Assembly: GCA_030015575.1 (NCBI GenBank)
Contig: CM057338.1
Location: forward strand, 776,377,864-776,441,863
Source: Agapanthus africanus
Taxonomy: Eukaryota > Streptophyta > Magnoliopsida > Asparagales > Amaryllidaceae
Length of the DNA: 64,000 bases
Reading direction: 5' to 3'
Shown: positions 31,608 to 44,187 of the stretch, one piece after another
How positions within the stretch are numbered: position 1 is the first letter of the stretch
How the letters are laid out: every line of letters begins with the position of its first letter
Program-made: the position numbers and the translations under genes
Notes under the pieces: model-generated
Databases searched by the model: none
What the model was told of the DNA's origin: nothing
What the model saw: the letters and a program-made list of their open reading frames with translations, nothing else

Positions 31608-33731
31608 TGAAAGTCTACCCTAGCACCACCATGAAGTTTAAACCGGCATCAAAATGCAATTTTAAAAAATTTATTAGTGCTAAGTTAGACTAACTAAGGA
31701 TCAAACTAGATTATTAGGGTTTAAGCATGATATCCAAAGATCTACACTAAGAGAGGCAACAGCCTATGTAGACCGTGACCTTCTCTTCAATAGCTCCATG
31801 TAGTAGTCCACACAACTCCACTAGGATCCACTTGAAGTGGGATCGAGCTTCCTTTGCGATCTTCGTGCCAAAGATGATCCACCCGAAGCTCCGCTAATCC
31901 AAGCTACCTCTTCACTAAACTCTTTAGTGAAGAAAACACACTGCACTTAATTGCTAATCAAGTGTAGGATGGTGAAGTAGAGGTTTTGTTTGCTCACTAG
32001 GGTTTTCACAAGCTCATGATTTCACGTCACATGTGAGGGATTGAGCTTGGAGGAGGTGAGGAGGAAGACGAAGAGAGCTAGAGAGCAAAAATGAGCTCAA
32101 GAAAATGGCTAAGGCAAATGAGGTAAGAAAAAAACCAAGTGTAGAATGGCTCACAAATTTTCTGAATTATTGAAGCATGCCTTTTTTTCCAAATAAAAAA
32201 TAGAACCATGCTTCGATAGTGAGTCAAAAGTTATATAAAAATGATAAAAGCCATGCTATGCCCATGCCCAAAATATCTCCTTATTTTCCATCTCTTTTTC
32301 TTTTTTCATAAAATAGAAAAACAATCATGCTTCATATATATATATATATATATATAAATATTATGAAGAAAATAATTAGTGAGCTAATAGTTAATATATA
32401 ATTATATCAAATAATATATATATATATATATCAAATTATTAAATCAACACTTGATTTAATAATCCGGTTATATCACATATAACTGACTAATTTCATTTAT
32501 CTGTATATCATATTATCAAATCAACACTTGATTCGATAATCCAGTTATATCACATATAACCTAACTGATAACAAATAACCGCCAGATTAAAATACGATAT
32601 CACATACACGTATTTAATCAGGCCCCTGCACATATCAGCATATATGCCCTATTTCATTTTGCTTGAACCAGGAAACTTCTCTGTGGAACTCTAAAGACTT
32701 TCAATACGCCAGCAGTAGGTGATGATCACATCAGTCACCTACAAGCTATCAGCGGTATTAGCTGGACGTAATGGCTACCCAGGTATTGAGCAATTAGAAG
32801 ATCAACAAGCAAGTTTGTCCAAACTCCCATAAAGCCTATAAGTAATACTTACCGTACAGTCTGGTCTCTTCGTCTGAGATTTCGCATATCGAGTCTAGGG
32901 GTGGAGTCGTCAAACCCCAGTATCTTGATAAGTCATGCCGATGTATGGCTCATAACGGTTCGAGAAACTACTGATAACACTTACCAGTAAATCTCATCAG
33001 CAGCCCTGGCCGGGGACTTCCTATTATAGCCAATTGAGCATAGCGCAATATCAACTCCCAATACTAGGAGAGACGAAACCCCTCCTATCGCTCACCGCCT
33101 CCATGTGACTCGGGACTATATCCAAAATCCACCTCTTTGCACGACTCCTTTGAGCCGTGGTAGAGAGGAAATCAAAAGACAGTGGGAGACACACAAGACA
33201 CTATGACGATCTCGGGTCTACAGACTAACCTGTACCGGTGTCATCAGAGAACTACTATCTGACAATAGGTATATTATCATCTAGGAGTTCTTGGCGAGTC
33301 CTGTTCGGTGTACCCATTCTCTAATGAGCACATGTGTACAATCTTTGATTTCAAACACCGATGGCTATGGGATCAACCATCGCCCTCATACAGGGTCAAG
33401 AAACGTACACACTAGTCTACTCTGGAATATCGATGCCCTATCTCGATATCCTCTCGACTAGGAACAATTAAAGGATGTGCTTATGAACTATCCAGGTCCT
33501 AGTAGTATGATCCGCATCATAGTCTTGGTAGTCAAGCTAACACCCTAAGCGTTTTATCAACATGTATCAGAAAGACAGTATAATAATACTAGTGAACATA
33601 TTAAGATAAAGAGCAACCAGATAGTATACTATCATGTCGAGCAAGAAAGTCCTCTATATATATGTCCAAGCATCCACTATAATATACAATAATGTACAAT
33701 AATAGCCTCTAGGGAATACATATTCCTAACA
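31608..33731 (-). repeat. 5' LTR of the truncated copia element
   Basis: Bounded by tgaaagtctaccc at the primer-site edge and cctaaca at the outer edge (minus TGTTAGG). It carries a 20-base AT run near 32335 and only a short (TA)4 at 33654-33662, where the two related LTRs have about 24 units. Confidence 0.8.
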
Positions 33732-34390
33732 CTATGGTGTCATGGAAGTGCTTATAAGAGGGCAGCAACGAACACAACAAGAGAAGAGTCTGATCTTCAT
33801 CATCAACCTTAATATCAATCATACCCAGATCTGTAATAATTGAATTAAACTCACCAACGTGAGATTTTATTGGAGAGCCGTCTCACATGCGAAGTGTGTA
33901 GATACTCTGCTTCAACAGAAGTCGATTCATGAGATTTGCTCAAATATAACTCCTCCAACTTATTGCTCAAATCAACCGCCGTCTTCTTTACCAAAACTTC
34001 TTATAGTACTTCGTTAGTGAGACATAAGTGGATGGCAGTGAGGATATTCTCATCCATCTCCTCCAAAGCTTCCTCCGTCATAGTGGAAGGCTTTTTCTCC
34101 TTCCTATGAATCACTTTCTACAAATTGTTTTGAGTTAAAACGGTAATCATATGGACTTGCTACAAACAGAAAGTAATATTTTCATCAAACTTCTCAATAT
34201 CGAACTTTATGATTGTCGAAGATATGATATAAGATCAAAATATCTTAAGTACTAACGAACCCTAAACATAAAAATCACGATCTAAGAAAGTGAGGAAAAT
34301 GATATAGTTATCGTTACCCACCGTTGAGCTAGATCGGAAAATCAAAGACCTAATGATTCAACCAAAAATCCCACAACAACGCAACAATCA
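33732..34390 (-). pseudogene. Gag remnant of a second copia lineage
   Basis: Minus-strand segments read KFDIEKFDENITF near 34200, MTEEALEEMDENILTAIHLCL near 34060 and KTAVDLSNKLEELYLSKS near 33960, a recognised copia gag style like that of Tnt1-type elements and unlike the gag at 23499-24338. It is broken. Confidence 0.75.
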
Positions 34391-34401
34391 CTCAGATACC
34401 A
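34391..34401 (-). other. Primer binding site of the second copia lineage
   Basis: The minus strand reads TGGTATCTGAG three bases inside the LTR, close to the initiator tRNA-Met-type site. Confidence 0.65.
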
Positions 34402-34404
34402 ATT

Positions 34405-35110
34405 TGTTGCGAATAAGACAATCACAAAGCATAAAACAATCGATGTAGAGAAGAGTATCAAACCACAGGGAAGATAGAAATATGAATAGTAACCACAAAA
34501 CAAATAGGCGAAGGTGTAGCTTTATTAATTATCAAATTCGGAGGAGTACAAATTGATGGAGAATACAAATCCCTCTCAAACCCTATCTCTCTCAAAATAA
34601 CATGGGTTCTCATCAAATATTCAAATTGCTATATCCAAAGGCTTTAATTTAGGGTTGCTACAAACTTTCTTATCTATAGCATACAAAAGATAATCTCTAA
34701 AAACTAATTTCCTAACTAAAGAAAATTGCGTCCGGCCCGACGGCAGACGTCTGCCCCAGATATGGGCAGATGTCTGTCAGAGTATATCCCAAAACTTCAA
34801 CTCTCCGTCCAGTCTTATAGACGCCCACTATAGAGAGGCAAACGTCTGTTAGGGTATTTACCGAAAGTCCAGAAAAGTGAAAGTATGAGGCAGACTTCTG
34901 TACAAACATCTGACAAGAAGATAACTACAAATTGTCACTTCATGATAACGACGGATCAATAGGGAAATCTTTAAAGAGGCACACATAACACAAGCTCCGC
35001 TGTTACGTAAAGCATGCGAGCTCCACTCTGTGTTGAGCATGCGAGCTCGAATATATTCTGTCTCAACTGGTTGCAAATTTTATGCGAGAAAATATCTTCT
35101 CATCAGAACA
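34405..35110 (-). repeat. LTR of the second copia lineage
   Basis: About 700 bp bounded by tgttgcgaataag and catcagaaca, giving TG...CA ends on the minus strand. No partner LTR is present in the window, so the edges rest on the primer site and terminal dinucleotides. The repeated phrase gcagacntctg (about 34742-34915) is a low-order internal repeat. Confidence 0.6.
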
Positions 35111-35127
35111 TGTATATCTGGAAATAC

Positions 35128-36821
35128 TGTCATGACCCGAAGGTATGGAACATGACTGACACATAAATTACGAAACGTCTAAAGACGTAACGTAATCTAA
35201 ATAAGCCAAAGACTAGAAATCTAAACCAAATAAAGAAATAGAGTGAAGGAAAACTTATTAAAAGAAAGTGATTTAAAACAAAATAAGTTGCACTAAACAT
35301 TTTAAAAGCATCAAAAATTTACAAAAATTTCGGCAAATTCTCCTTTGTAAATACTGGTCCCAAACGGGTACAACACATATAAATATATATATACAAAGAA
35401 TAAAGGCATCCCCAACCGGGAGCTAGCTCTTCACCAAAGGCGGAATCACAACCACATGCAGTGAATATTTCATAATAATGCAAAATAAGTATAAAATAAT
35501 AAAAGCACCACGTCGGCTCAAGTGAGCATCGACACCAAACCACAATACAAGTCTCAAGTCTCACCGTCTAGTCCAATATACAAAGGTAGATGGAGTATAC
35601 TAGATATAAATAAAATACACGGTGGGAGCAAAAGAAGATCCTCCAAGACCCACGTATGAGCAAGATGTAAATCGAAGCAAACGAAGCGGAAAAGAAGTAC
35701 GCCCGCCGCTACTGTGCTGAAGGGTCAGACCTGCAAGATACTGTAGCACAACGGGGATGAGTTTCCAACTCATGAGTAGTAAGTAATATCTAACAAAGCT
35801 ATCGTAAGCATGTATACAAATGCGTCACAACCTACATATACCGATATGATGCGATGCACTAGTATGTGTGCAACATGAGTGCATAATCACATGAAACCTG
35901 AGTATGTTTGGTACGAAAAATTTGTATTCTTATTTTAGTAAAACTTTTATGAAATAACTGAAGTATCATCAATGAAATCAACTGAAATCTCTGTCAAGTA
36001 TCGACACTAAATATGTATATCTCAATACCTCAATATCTCAATATATGAATATCTCTGTATCTCAAAGTCTCAATATCAAAGTATCTCTGTATCTCAAATC
36101 TCAATATCTCAATATCTCGGGCTCCGACAGTCCGGATCGGGCCAAATCATCAACTCTCATGGCTACGGTCGGTATCCTCCGGATATCTGTCGCGCTAGAC
36201 ATCACAAATAACTGGTCGGTAGTGGTCCCCTGTCGGGCTCAACGTCATCTGTGCGATCTTCTTGCCCCGAGATACCGTACCGGGTCCACCATCTACCCGT
36301 AAACGGTGCATCCCCCTCCTCGAATCGGGTATATGATACAGCTTAAGAACCGAGAAAACACATGGTGGACGCCATACACATCATATCACGAGAAAACCGC
36401 AACTTGCATTTTTAAAAAGGATAATAAGTTTATAAATTCTTGCGGTTTTCTCCAAAATTCACAAATCTAATAAATACTGAAATCCTCGAGAAGAATCATA
36501 ATATATAAACATGCTGGTGAAGATGGAAATCTATGATACGGTAGTATATACCATGCGAAATACGGCCAGAAACTATGCATGAATCATGATGCAATACGGT
36601 ATGTACATATGAATAACAATTCTACGTGCCCATCTTAATGAAATGAATATACTGATATAAGACTACGGATCATATATGATGCAAATGCACAATTACCGAT
36701 CCTAATCAAGTTCTAAAGTGTTCGTGACATAGCAATTACCAAAGGCGTGTGTGTTCACATAAATAGTGCACGTGCGGCAGGAACCAATAGTAATGGTGCA
36801 AGTGTCCTATGAGATGATGTC

Positions 36822-36860
<39 letters not shown>

Positions 36861-38464
36861 GGTAATGGTGCAAGTGTCCAATGAGATGATGTCACAAATA
36901 TATATATATATATATATAAAGATGTGATGCAATGAGATGGCTAACTAGGATATTACGCATATAATGCAAGCAATTTAAGTAATACTAAACCATCGGGCGC
37001 TTCGCTCCATCCAAACGGTCCCCAATAGATGTGTATATCTACTCACCAGGACGCATCGGCTAATCTGATCCGATCTCCGCCCTGTCTTTCCGCGCCGCGT
37101 CCGACGCCTCTGCACCCGATCCTAGAATCGCACACAAGCAATTAAGAATATAAATATACGATTAGTCATGGACACAAACGACACAAGTCAATCCACGCGC
37201 ACACACTTGGTGCACAAAACGCGCTCGCAACAACGCCACAAACCACGACTAGGGTCGCTATACGTGAAAATTCTCAAACCTAAAATCCAATTGCACCATT
37301 ACGCATTCACAACACACTAATTATTAGAGGAAATAAGTTATAACTCATCAAAATATCAAACTTAATTAGAATCGATTTATTCCAAAAACCTAGTAAGCAA
37401 CAATTTCCGTTTTAGTTCAAAACTTTATATTTTAACAAAACTAGTGGCCCCAATATCATTTAATAACTTAATTAAACCACACAAACCTTTACTAAAATTT
37501 ATCTCACCAATTTATATTAATTCTAAAAACCTAGTTTACAAAATAGCTTAATTAGAACAATTTAAATGTAAAAATTAGCAAATTTAGCAACTAGATTACA
37601 TTTTGCATGCCTTGAGATGATAACCCACACTTAGTTAACTTGATTTATTGATCAAACTCCTAACATGGATTCAAACCCTAATCTTGAATTTTTAAAACTT
37701 GCAATTTGAGCCATTTAAAATACCTAATTAAGTTTATTCAAAGTATTTAACCAACAAAAACACTAGGGTTAGGATTTACCTCAACAAAACTTGAATCAAG
37801 CTTGCAACTTAGCCTCAAAATTGCTAACTTTGCTCCAAGATTCTAAGATAGTTTGGCCAAAGAAATGATGGGTAATGGTTGAATGAATAATTAGTGAGAC
37901 TTTGTGTTAATTTTTAAAGAAAAAATGAAGAATTTTGGAGTGAAAAGGAGCTGGGGGAAATTTGGGGCTGCCAAGGGGGAGGCTCGGCCATGACAAGGGA
38001 AAGAGAGAAGTGAGGGGGTGTGTGGGGGGGGGGGGGGGAGGGGTTGTGTAGAAACTTCATCATTTATTACATCTTTTAAGTCATATCATAATTAATTTAT
38101 TTTGTTTTATTTTTCTACCCAACCTAGATTAATCTAGAACAATGGAGACAACATTAAGAAAGAATAAGCATGTTACCAACTTAGTTCTAAGTTGTCATGG
38201 TTCACTAAATTATGATTAACCCAATACAATTTGTAATTATCACTAATTTAATTTATAAATGAAAGCTTATAATAATATTTAAAATAATTAATTAAGAAAA
38301 ATATTTAATTAAACTATCAATTTATAAGTGACTAATTAAATACCAATACTAGCTATTATATAGTTAAAATAGGCGTATTCAAGTTTATGTTGAAAAAATA
38401 ATTATATCTTGATTTTACAGAAAATATGATTTATATTACCGGTTATCGGAAATTTCACCTAAAG

Positions 38465-38495
<31 letters not shown>

Positions 38496-38510
38496 CTTTA
38501 AAACGTTACA
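35128..38510 (-). repeat. 3' LTR of the chromovirus-like element
   Basis: 3.4 kb. It begins tgtcatgacccgaagg, typical of plant Tekay-type LTR ends, and finishes aacgttaca next to the purine tract. It contains (tctcaatat)-like low-complexity sequence (about 36010-36120), a tandem duplication with AT runs (36780-36918), 15 consecutive G (38024-38038) and a TTTA run (38466-38493). I see no gene in it. The 85-residue frame at 36045 is a product of the simple repeat. Confidence 0.75.
36780..36918. repeat. Tandem duplication ending in AT microsatellites
   Basis: Two units of about 65 bp: taatggtgcaagtgtcc, then atgagatgatgtcacaaa, then an AT run (36827-36859 and 36898-36918). The microsatellite is part of the duplicated unit. 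Confidence 0.85.
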
Positions 38511-38524
38511 ATCTTCCCCACTTA
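38511..38524 (-). other. Purine tract of the chromovirus-like element
   Basis: The minus strand reads AAGTGGGGAAGAT immediately before the LTR start TGTAACG. This form is common before chromovirus 3' LTRs. Confidence 0.75.
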
Positions 38525-41186
38525 AAGAAATTCGGCCCCCGACTTTAAAATCTAACTACGCGTACCCTCGAAGAGATGGGAACAGTCATCCCTCATCTCG
38601 TCCTCGGCTTCCATATGATCTCTTCACCGCTCGGCCACGCCAAAGAACCAATACCGTCAGTATGACCTCGGACCTCAGTTTCTTCACTGGCCGATCTGGA
38701 ATGACTATCGGCCGCTCTTTGCGAAAGAAAGATTGCGCTCCAGCTGGATCGTCTGATGCTGTATCGCGTGAGAGGGATCAAGAAGGTACTTACGGAGCAT
38801 TGATACATGAAACACGGGGTGAACCTCTAGAAAGCTGGGTGGAAGAGCCAAACGATTCACAACTGTGCCGATACGCTCGAGAATCTCAAAGGGGCTACAT
38901 ATCTAAAACTAAGCCTTCCTTTCCTCCTGAATCTCAACACGTTCTTTATCGGAGAAACCTTCAAGAAAAACACGATTGCCAACAGTAAACTTAAGTCTGT
39001 GCCGACGTCGGTCTACATAAGATTTCTGCCCGCTCTGGACCGCTCTCAACCTATCCTGCATTACTGAATCTTTTCGGTCATCTCTCGCACAATCTATGGC
39101 CCCAAAATACTGCTCTCACAGAGCTCTGTCCAACATACGGGTGATCGACATCATCTCCCATATAACGCCTCGAAGGGTGCCATCTAAATCTCCTCCTGGA
39201 AGCTGTTATTATTGGAAAACTCTATCAAGGGTAAGTGGCGATCCCGACTGTCACCGAAAACTAGAACGCAAGCTCGGAGTATGTCCTCAAGAATCTGAAT
39301 AGTACTCTCTAATTGACCGTCGGCCTGTAGATGGAAAACTGCACTGAAACTCAATTGGTGCCCAAAGCTTCCTGAAGTTTCTGCCATAACCGGCTGCTGA
39401 ACTGGGTGCCTCTGTCGGACACAATACAAGTCGGAACTCTATGTAGTCGTACAATCTCATTAACATGTATCTGAACATACAGAATGAATCCGAAAGTGAT
39501 TTTACTGACAGAAGGTGAGCTGCTTCCGTCAATCGGTTTACGATCACTCAAATAGAGTCACATTCTCAACTGGCCCTAGGTAAACCTATGATAAAATCCC
39601 TAGAGAATCTGCTCCCATTTCTACTCCAGAATGGGAAAAGGTTGTAACTCTCCTGCTGGCCTCTGAAGCACGGCCTTGACTTGCTGACAAGTCAGCATCC
39701 CGAAACAAAATCTGTGACATCTCTTTTCATCCCTTCACAATATTAAACTTCTTTTAAGTCATGATACATCTTGGTGGAAACCGGATGAACACTATATACT
39801 TACAGATGCGCCTCCTCTAAGATCTCGCGTCTCAGTCACTTGGAATCTGGTACACACATTCGAGTCCCAAATAATAGTATTCCCTGATCATCAATCACGA
39901 ACTCTAAATCTCTGCCCTGTCGAACCTGCTCCATGATCTCTGACAAACGAATATCATCGGACTATGCCTCACGGATATGATCAATTAACTGTGGATGTGC
40001 ACGGAAACGGAAAAGTTGTCCCTCGGTCGATATAAACTCGAACTGTACTCGGTTGTCACATAGAATTTATCAATCTGCCGTCGACTGTCTCTGAACTGTA
40101 CTCAACAAGAAAAGCTACCTCCAGCTTCTGACTCAAAATATATGTCACAACATTCTCCTTGCCCGGATGATAAAGAATCTCGCAGTCATAGTCTTTCCTT
40201 AGCTCCACCCATCGGCGCTGTCTTAAAATTAGATCTTGCTGCTGAAGGATATAAGCTTCTTGTGGTCCGTAAATATCTAGCACGACTCGTCTCCAAATAT
40301 TAAGTGTAAAAATCACTGGAACCATCTCTAAATCATGCATAGAATAGTTCTGCTCGTGCTTCTTCAACTGCCGAGAAGTATCTCAATAACCAACAAAACC
40401 GCCTGATCCTAAAGGCAAAATAATAATAGTGTCGTAGTCAAACGAGTCTTTAACTGCTGAAAGCTCTGCTCGCATGCCTCAGTTCAAATAAAAGAAACTC
40501 CTTTCCGGGCCAACCCGGTCAACGTTGCAGCTTTATGAGAAAAATCCTATACGAAATGTCGATAGTATCCAGTCAAACCCAAAAATGTTGCGAACCTCCA
40601 TCACTGATATCCGTCTGGGCCAATCCTGCATGTCCTCGATCTCCTTCGGTTCCATATTTATTATCTCTCGTAGCTACGTGACCCAAGATGTCAACATCAT
40701 CCAACTAGAAAACACACTTGGATAATTTAGCAAATAGCGGGTACTCTCTCAAAGTCTGCAACGAAATCCTCAATTACTACCCAGGCTCCACTCGCCTCCA
40801 AAAGTACACTAAGACGTCCTCTATGAACACGATGATAGACTGATCGAGAAATGGCCTGAATAATCGGTTCAACCAATCCATAAACGCTGCTAGGGCATTA
40901 GTGAGCTCGAACGACATAACCAAAACTCATAATGCCAGTAACTTGGGTGAAAAGTAATCTTCAGAATATCATCCTCTCGAACCCGCAACTGATAATAGCC
41001 TAACCGGAAGTAAATCTTCGAGAAACATCCCGCACAGTAACCCGATTCAACTGACGATAAACAATACATAGACGCAAACGGCCATCCTGACGAACTGGAT
41101 AGGAGCTCCCCAAAGTGACGTACTCGGACGAACAAGCCCTTTATCCAACAAATCTTGCAACTGATCCTTCAGTTCGTTCAGCTCTG
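38525..41186 (-). pseudogene. Pol remnant: RT, RNase H and integrase of the chromovirus-like element
   Basis: Read leftward, ELNELKDQLQDLLDKG with a WGAP motif lies at 41186-41090, a reverse transcriptase palm region follows, and RNase H-like text NYSMHDLEMVPVIFTLNIWR is near 40360. Then LRQRRWVELRKDYDCEILYHPGK is near 40220, and integrase pieces with YMLMRLYDYIEFRLV are near 39460. All are familiar from Ty3/gypsy pol. It is heavily broken. The upstream part of the same pol resumes at 55909. Confidence 0.8.
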
Positions 41187-42620
41187 TGATTGAATGATGG
41201 AGTTTATATGCGCTTTCACTTTCGAAAGATGAATCAAAGAATTGTTTATCGCAATCAAGAACGGCATCGCTTGGTAGCTAGCCGGTGAGTACGGGTCGGT
41301 CCACAGGGATTTTGTGTGTTCTCAATTTGTTCTAACGAGTTAATTCCAAACGGCGTTGGATTGATTATCACTAAAAACTAAGGTTGATCTAGACTAGGAT
41401 TAAAATCTTGCTAAGGTTAGGTTTAGGTTAAGTTTGGAAAGTCAATATTCCTCACCGTTTTCTATGCCCTAATTAAGATCTTTGAGGTGTCATGGTAATA
41501 ACTAATAAAGTGGATTAGTACCATCGGGAAGAAACGATGTTTCTTCCTCTAGGTTCTTATCCTTCCTTTCTTAATTCTTACGCTAACTCCATGGAAAACA
41601 TGCACAACTGGTCTTTTAAACTACGGTATCACTGTTACCTCGTGGGATAGGGTGCTGTAGGGAGCGGTGTGTGTATGTATGCATGGAGTCCTATAAAAAT
41701 ATGTGATGGGCAAAAAAGGGGTAAGAGATTTTCATCTCTCAAACCTTTCCTATTCCTAACCCTAACAAGAGAGGATCTACTCACTCCTTAGGGAATTGAT
41801 AAACATGTTCTAAACTAATTAACTAGGGCTGATAATAAAAGTTATGCTAGGGTAGATAATAAAAGTTATGCTAGGGCAGATAAGAAAATTAACTAGGGCA
41901 ATAAAAAGAAAACTTACTCTAATTTTTATTTGATGCTCTCTTCAATCATTACAGGAATTGAATTCTGAATTTTGATAGATAAAATGAGGCACAAGAAGAG
42001 GCATACCTCAAAAAGAGGTTTAGGGTTTCTATTTATAGATCATAGAAACCCTAGGGTTACATTCGATTCACATCTGCATTTACAATTTTACCCTAAAGAA
42101 GGCTAGTTAACGCACCGCCACACCGCCATGAATTTTCACCGACACAGGCTTATTATGGCCGCGGAACCGCGGCCAAAACCCATGTTTGGCTACGGACCCA
42201 CGGCCATATAGAGGGCTTATGGGCTCTGCTTCTTTGGTAATTCTCATGTTGCTTTTTCCTTGGCTTTTCTTCCCTTGGTTTCTCAGATTGTCTTCTAGTT
42301 TTCTTCCAGATTTCTACAGTGCATAATGTCATGGACTTTACCGTTCGCTTCATATCGAGGTCTTGAACCTTGCACTGTCTTTGTACTTTGTGAACTTGTT
42401 CATTGATCTTCGTTTATTCTCCAAACTGTAGGCTTGATCAAGATTCTTACATTTGTTGGTCGTAATCTCACTTTTGTATCGTCTTTTCATCATTTTCACT
42501 GTTTTTATTCCGAGAACCTGTAATCTGCAACTATGTAGCAGACATGGATCAAACGCACCTGTTTATTTGGAAAACGAATAAGAATGGGGAATATATTAAT
42601 GCAAAATTATGATCTGAACA
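41187..42620 (-). repeat. 3' LTR, left minus-strand member of the composite
   Basis: 1434 bp, TGTTCAGATC...TTCAATCA on the minus strand. It lies next to the purine tract at 42625-42635. It holds a CCGCGG hairpin (42157-42205, one arm diverged), a telo-box-like ccctagggtt and a TATA box (plus strand ctatttatag near 42030). Confidence 0.88.
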
Positions 42621-44187
42621 AATACCCCCAAACTTATCTTTTGCTCCTCCTCGAGCAAACCTAGTTTTATTCTTGAAAAGTACCTAGCCTCACTTTCGTA
42701 GGGAAACGCGATTGCACTGAGCTCGTGCAACAAGCCGTTAAACCTTTAGGTGTCCCTAGTAGGAGGAGTGTTGTCTCCTGAGGGTTTTCAGCGGATACTA
42801 CCCACAAAATCCTATCAATTTTGCTGTTGACTTTTATTCTCCAATTAGGTTTTCTAACAAGAAACTCTATTATCTTTGACTCAGAAATTATCCACCCGTA
42901 TTTTTCACGCCTCCTTATCATTTAACTTAAGATTATATATGTTCTTGTAAATTTACTTAGCTTTTAGCATCTTTTAAGTTTTCCTTCTAGGGTTCTATCT
43001 CAACTTAGGAATTTTTATCATCTCTATTAAAGATATAAGTCCTATTCTTCATTCCTATCTCTTATCTAAACCCCAATCACATACCCCTACGTATGTGTAT
43101 ATATCACCCCTACACTTGGAAATTCAAGTCAAGCTATTATACTCTTGTCCATCATCTAAAGTAGTTTTAGTTGGTGAATTTTTTGATGAAATTGCTCACA
43201 CATTCTTCATGCGGCTGTTAATACTTCTTGAGGTACCAATGACCGATTACAAATTGTGTTTGCACATTAAGGCGTAATTCCTCGTCTTGTAATACCTAAG
43301 GCTTTAGCAGTGACTCCCAAACCAGTTGGTCTAAGGCAGTAGGCGATAAAGCACCTTCGCTAAATATTTTTTCTATTTATGCAGCCTTAAGTAATTACAA
43401 AAACCAGTGTTCATTTTGTTTTATCTCTTTATTCACACTTGTATTTTTATTTTATTTTCCTTCATACTAAGGACTTTAGACAAGAGCATTTCAAGATCTC
43501 TTCTACTATTCCAAGTTTCAAGGTTTGTGTTTATGCAATTTGTAGGGTATATATTTTCAGAATTTAGACTTAAGCTTAGAAATTATTTTTCAGACTTATA
43601 CTTTAATAAAAATATCAATACTCTTCCCTTATTTTGACTTAGCCCATGAAGTGAACACAAATTTGCCTATTTCTAAGTAAACTATAAGGACATATATTTT
43701 CTACTGTTAAATTTTAAGAATGGTTATTTTTAGGGGTTTTAATTCACTAAGTTTTGGATCTAGTTTTTCCTAGCTAGTTAACCGTCTTGTCAAACTTAAG
43801 TCAATTATGGCCAAAATTAAACTTTTCAATTTTTATAATTTTTAAAATTTTTATGGATTTTAAAATAAGTATGCAAATGCAAAAATATACACATGAATGC
43901 GAAGGAAGGAAGCTTACCGAGCACACCCCCAAACTTAAACTTGACAGTTTCCTCACTGTCAGGCTACACCAAGAGGGTCAAAATTGCCGGTATTCCCCTG
44001 TTTATTTATTTTTTATATTTTTTTTATTGTTGAAAGAAAAAATATATATATATATACAAAAAGGTCCTCCCCAAACTTAAGTGAGGCAGTGTTTCCACTG
44101 TTTAAGCATTAAAATTCAGAGTTAGAGAGGAGAAAAACACAGTATCAAGCTATACAAGGCCTTACACAGGCCAAAGGTTAGCACCAA
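42621..44187 (-). other. Non-coding region with three purine tracts
   Basis: Homologous in reverse to 15102-16614. Tracts of the form cccccaaactt lie at 42625-42635 (beside the LTR, preceded in reading order by ctcgagg...gagcaa), 43926-43936 and about 44068-44078. No gene seen. Confidence 0.7.

Larger units (their letters stand above)
29392..33731 (-). mobile_element. Truncated Ty1/copia element: leader and 5' LTR only
   Basis: Sequence homologous to the leader at about 24890-26865 of the complete copia, then a primer site and an LTR of 2.1 kb. The LTRs of the two are related but clearly diverged (for example both hold caacacttgattta and tcgatgccc phrases). The coding part is not present here. 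It is an old, broken copy. Confidence 0.8.

Noticed and set aside
36045-36302. An 85-residue plus-strand frame as a gene
   Set aside because: Its first part is translated tctcaatat simple repeat, and it lies inside the chromovirus-like 3' LTR.
38024-38038. A G-quadruplex element
   Set aside because: A single run of 15 G is a mononucleotide repeat. It could fold, but nothing else supports a function, and such runs are prone to sequencing error.
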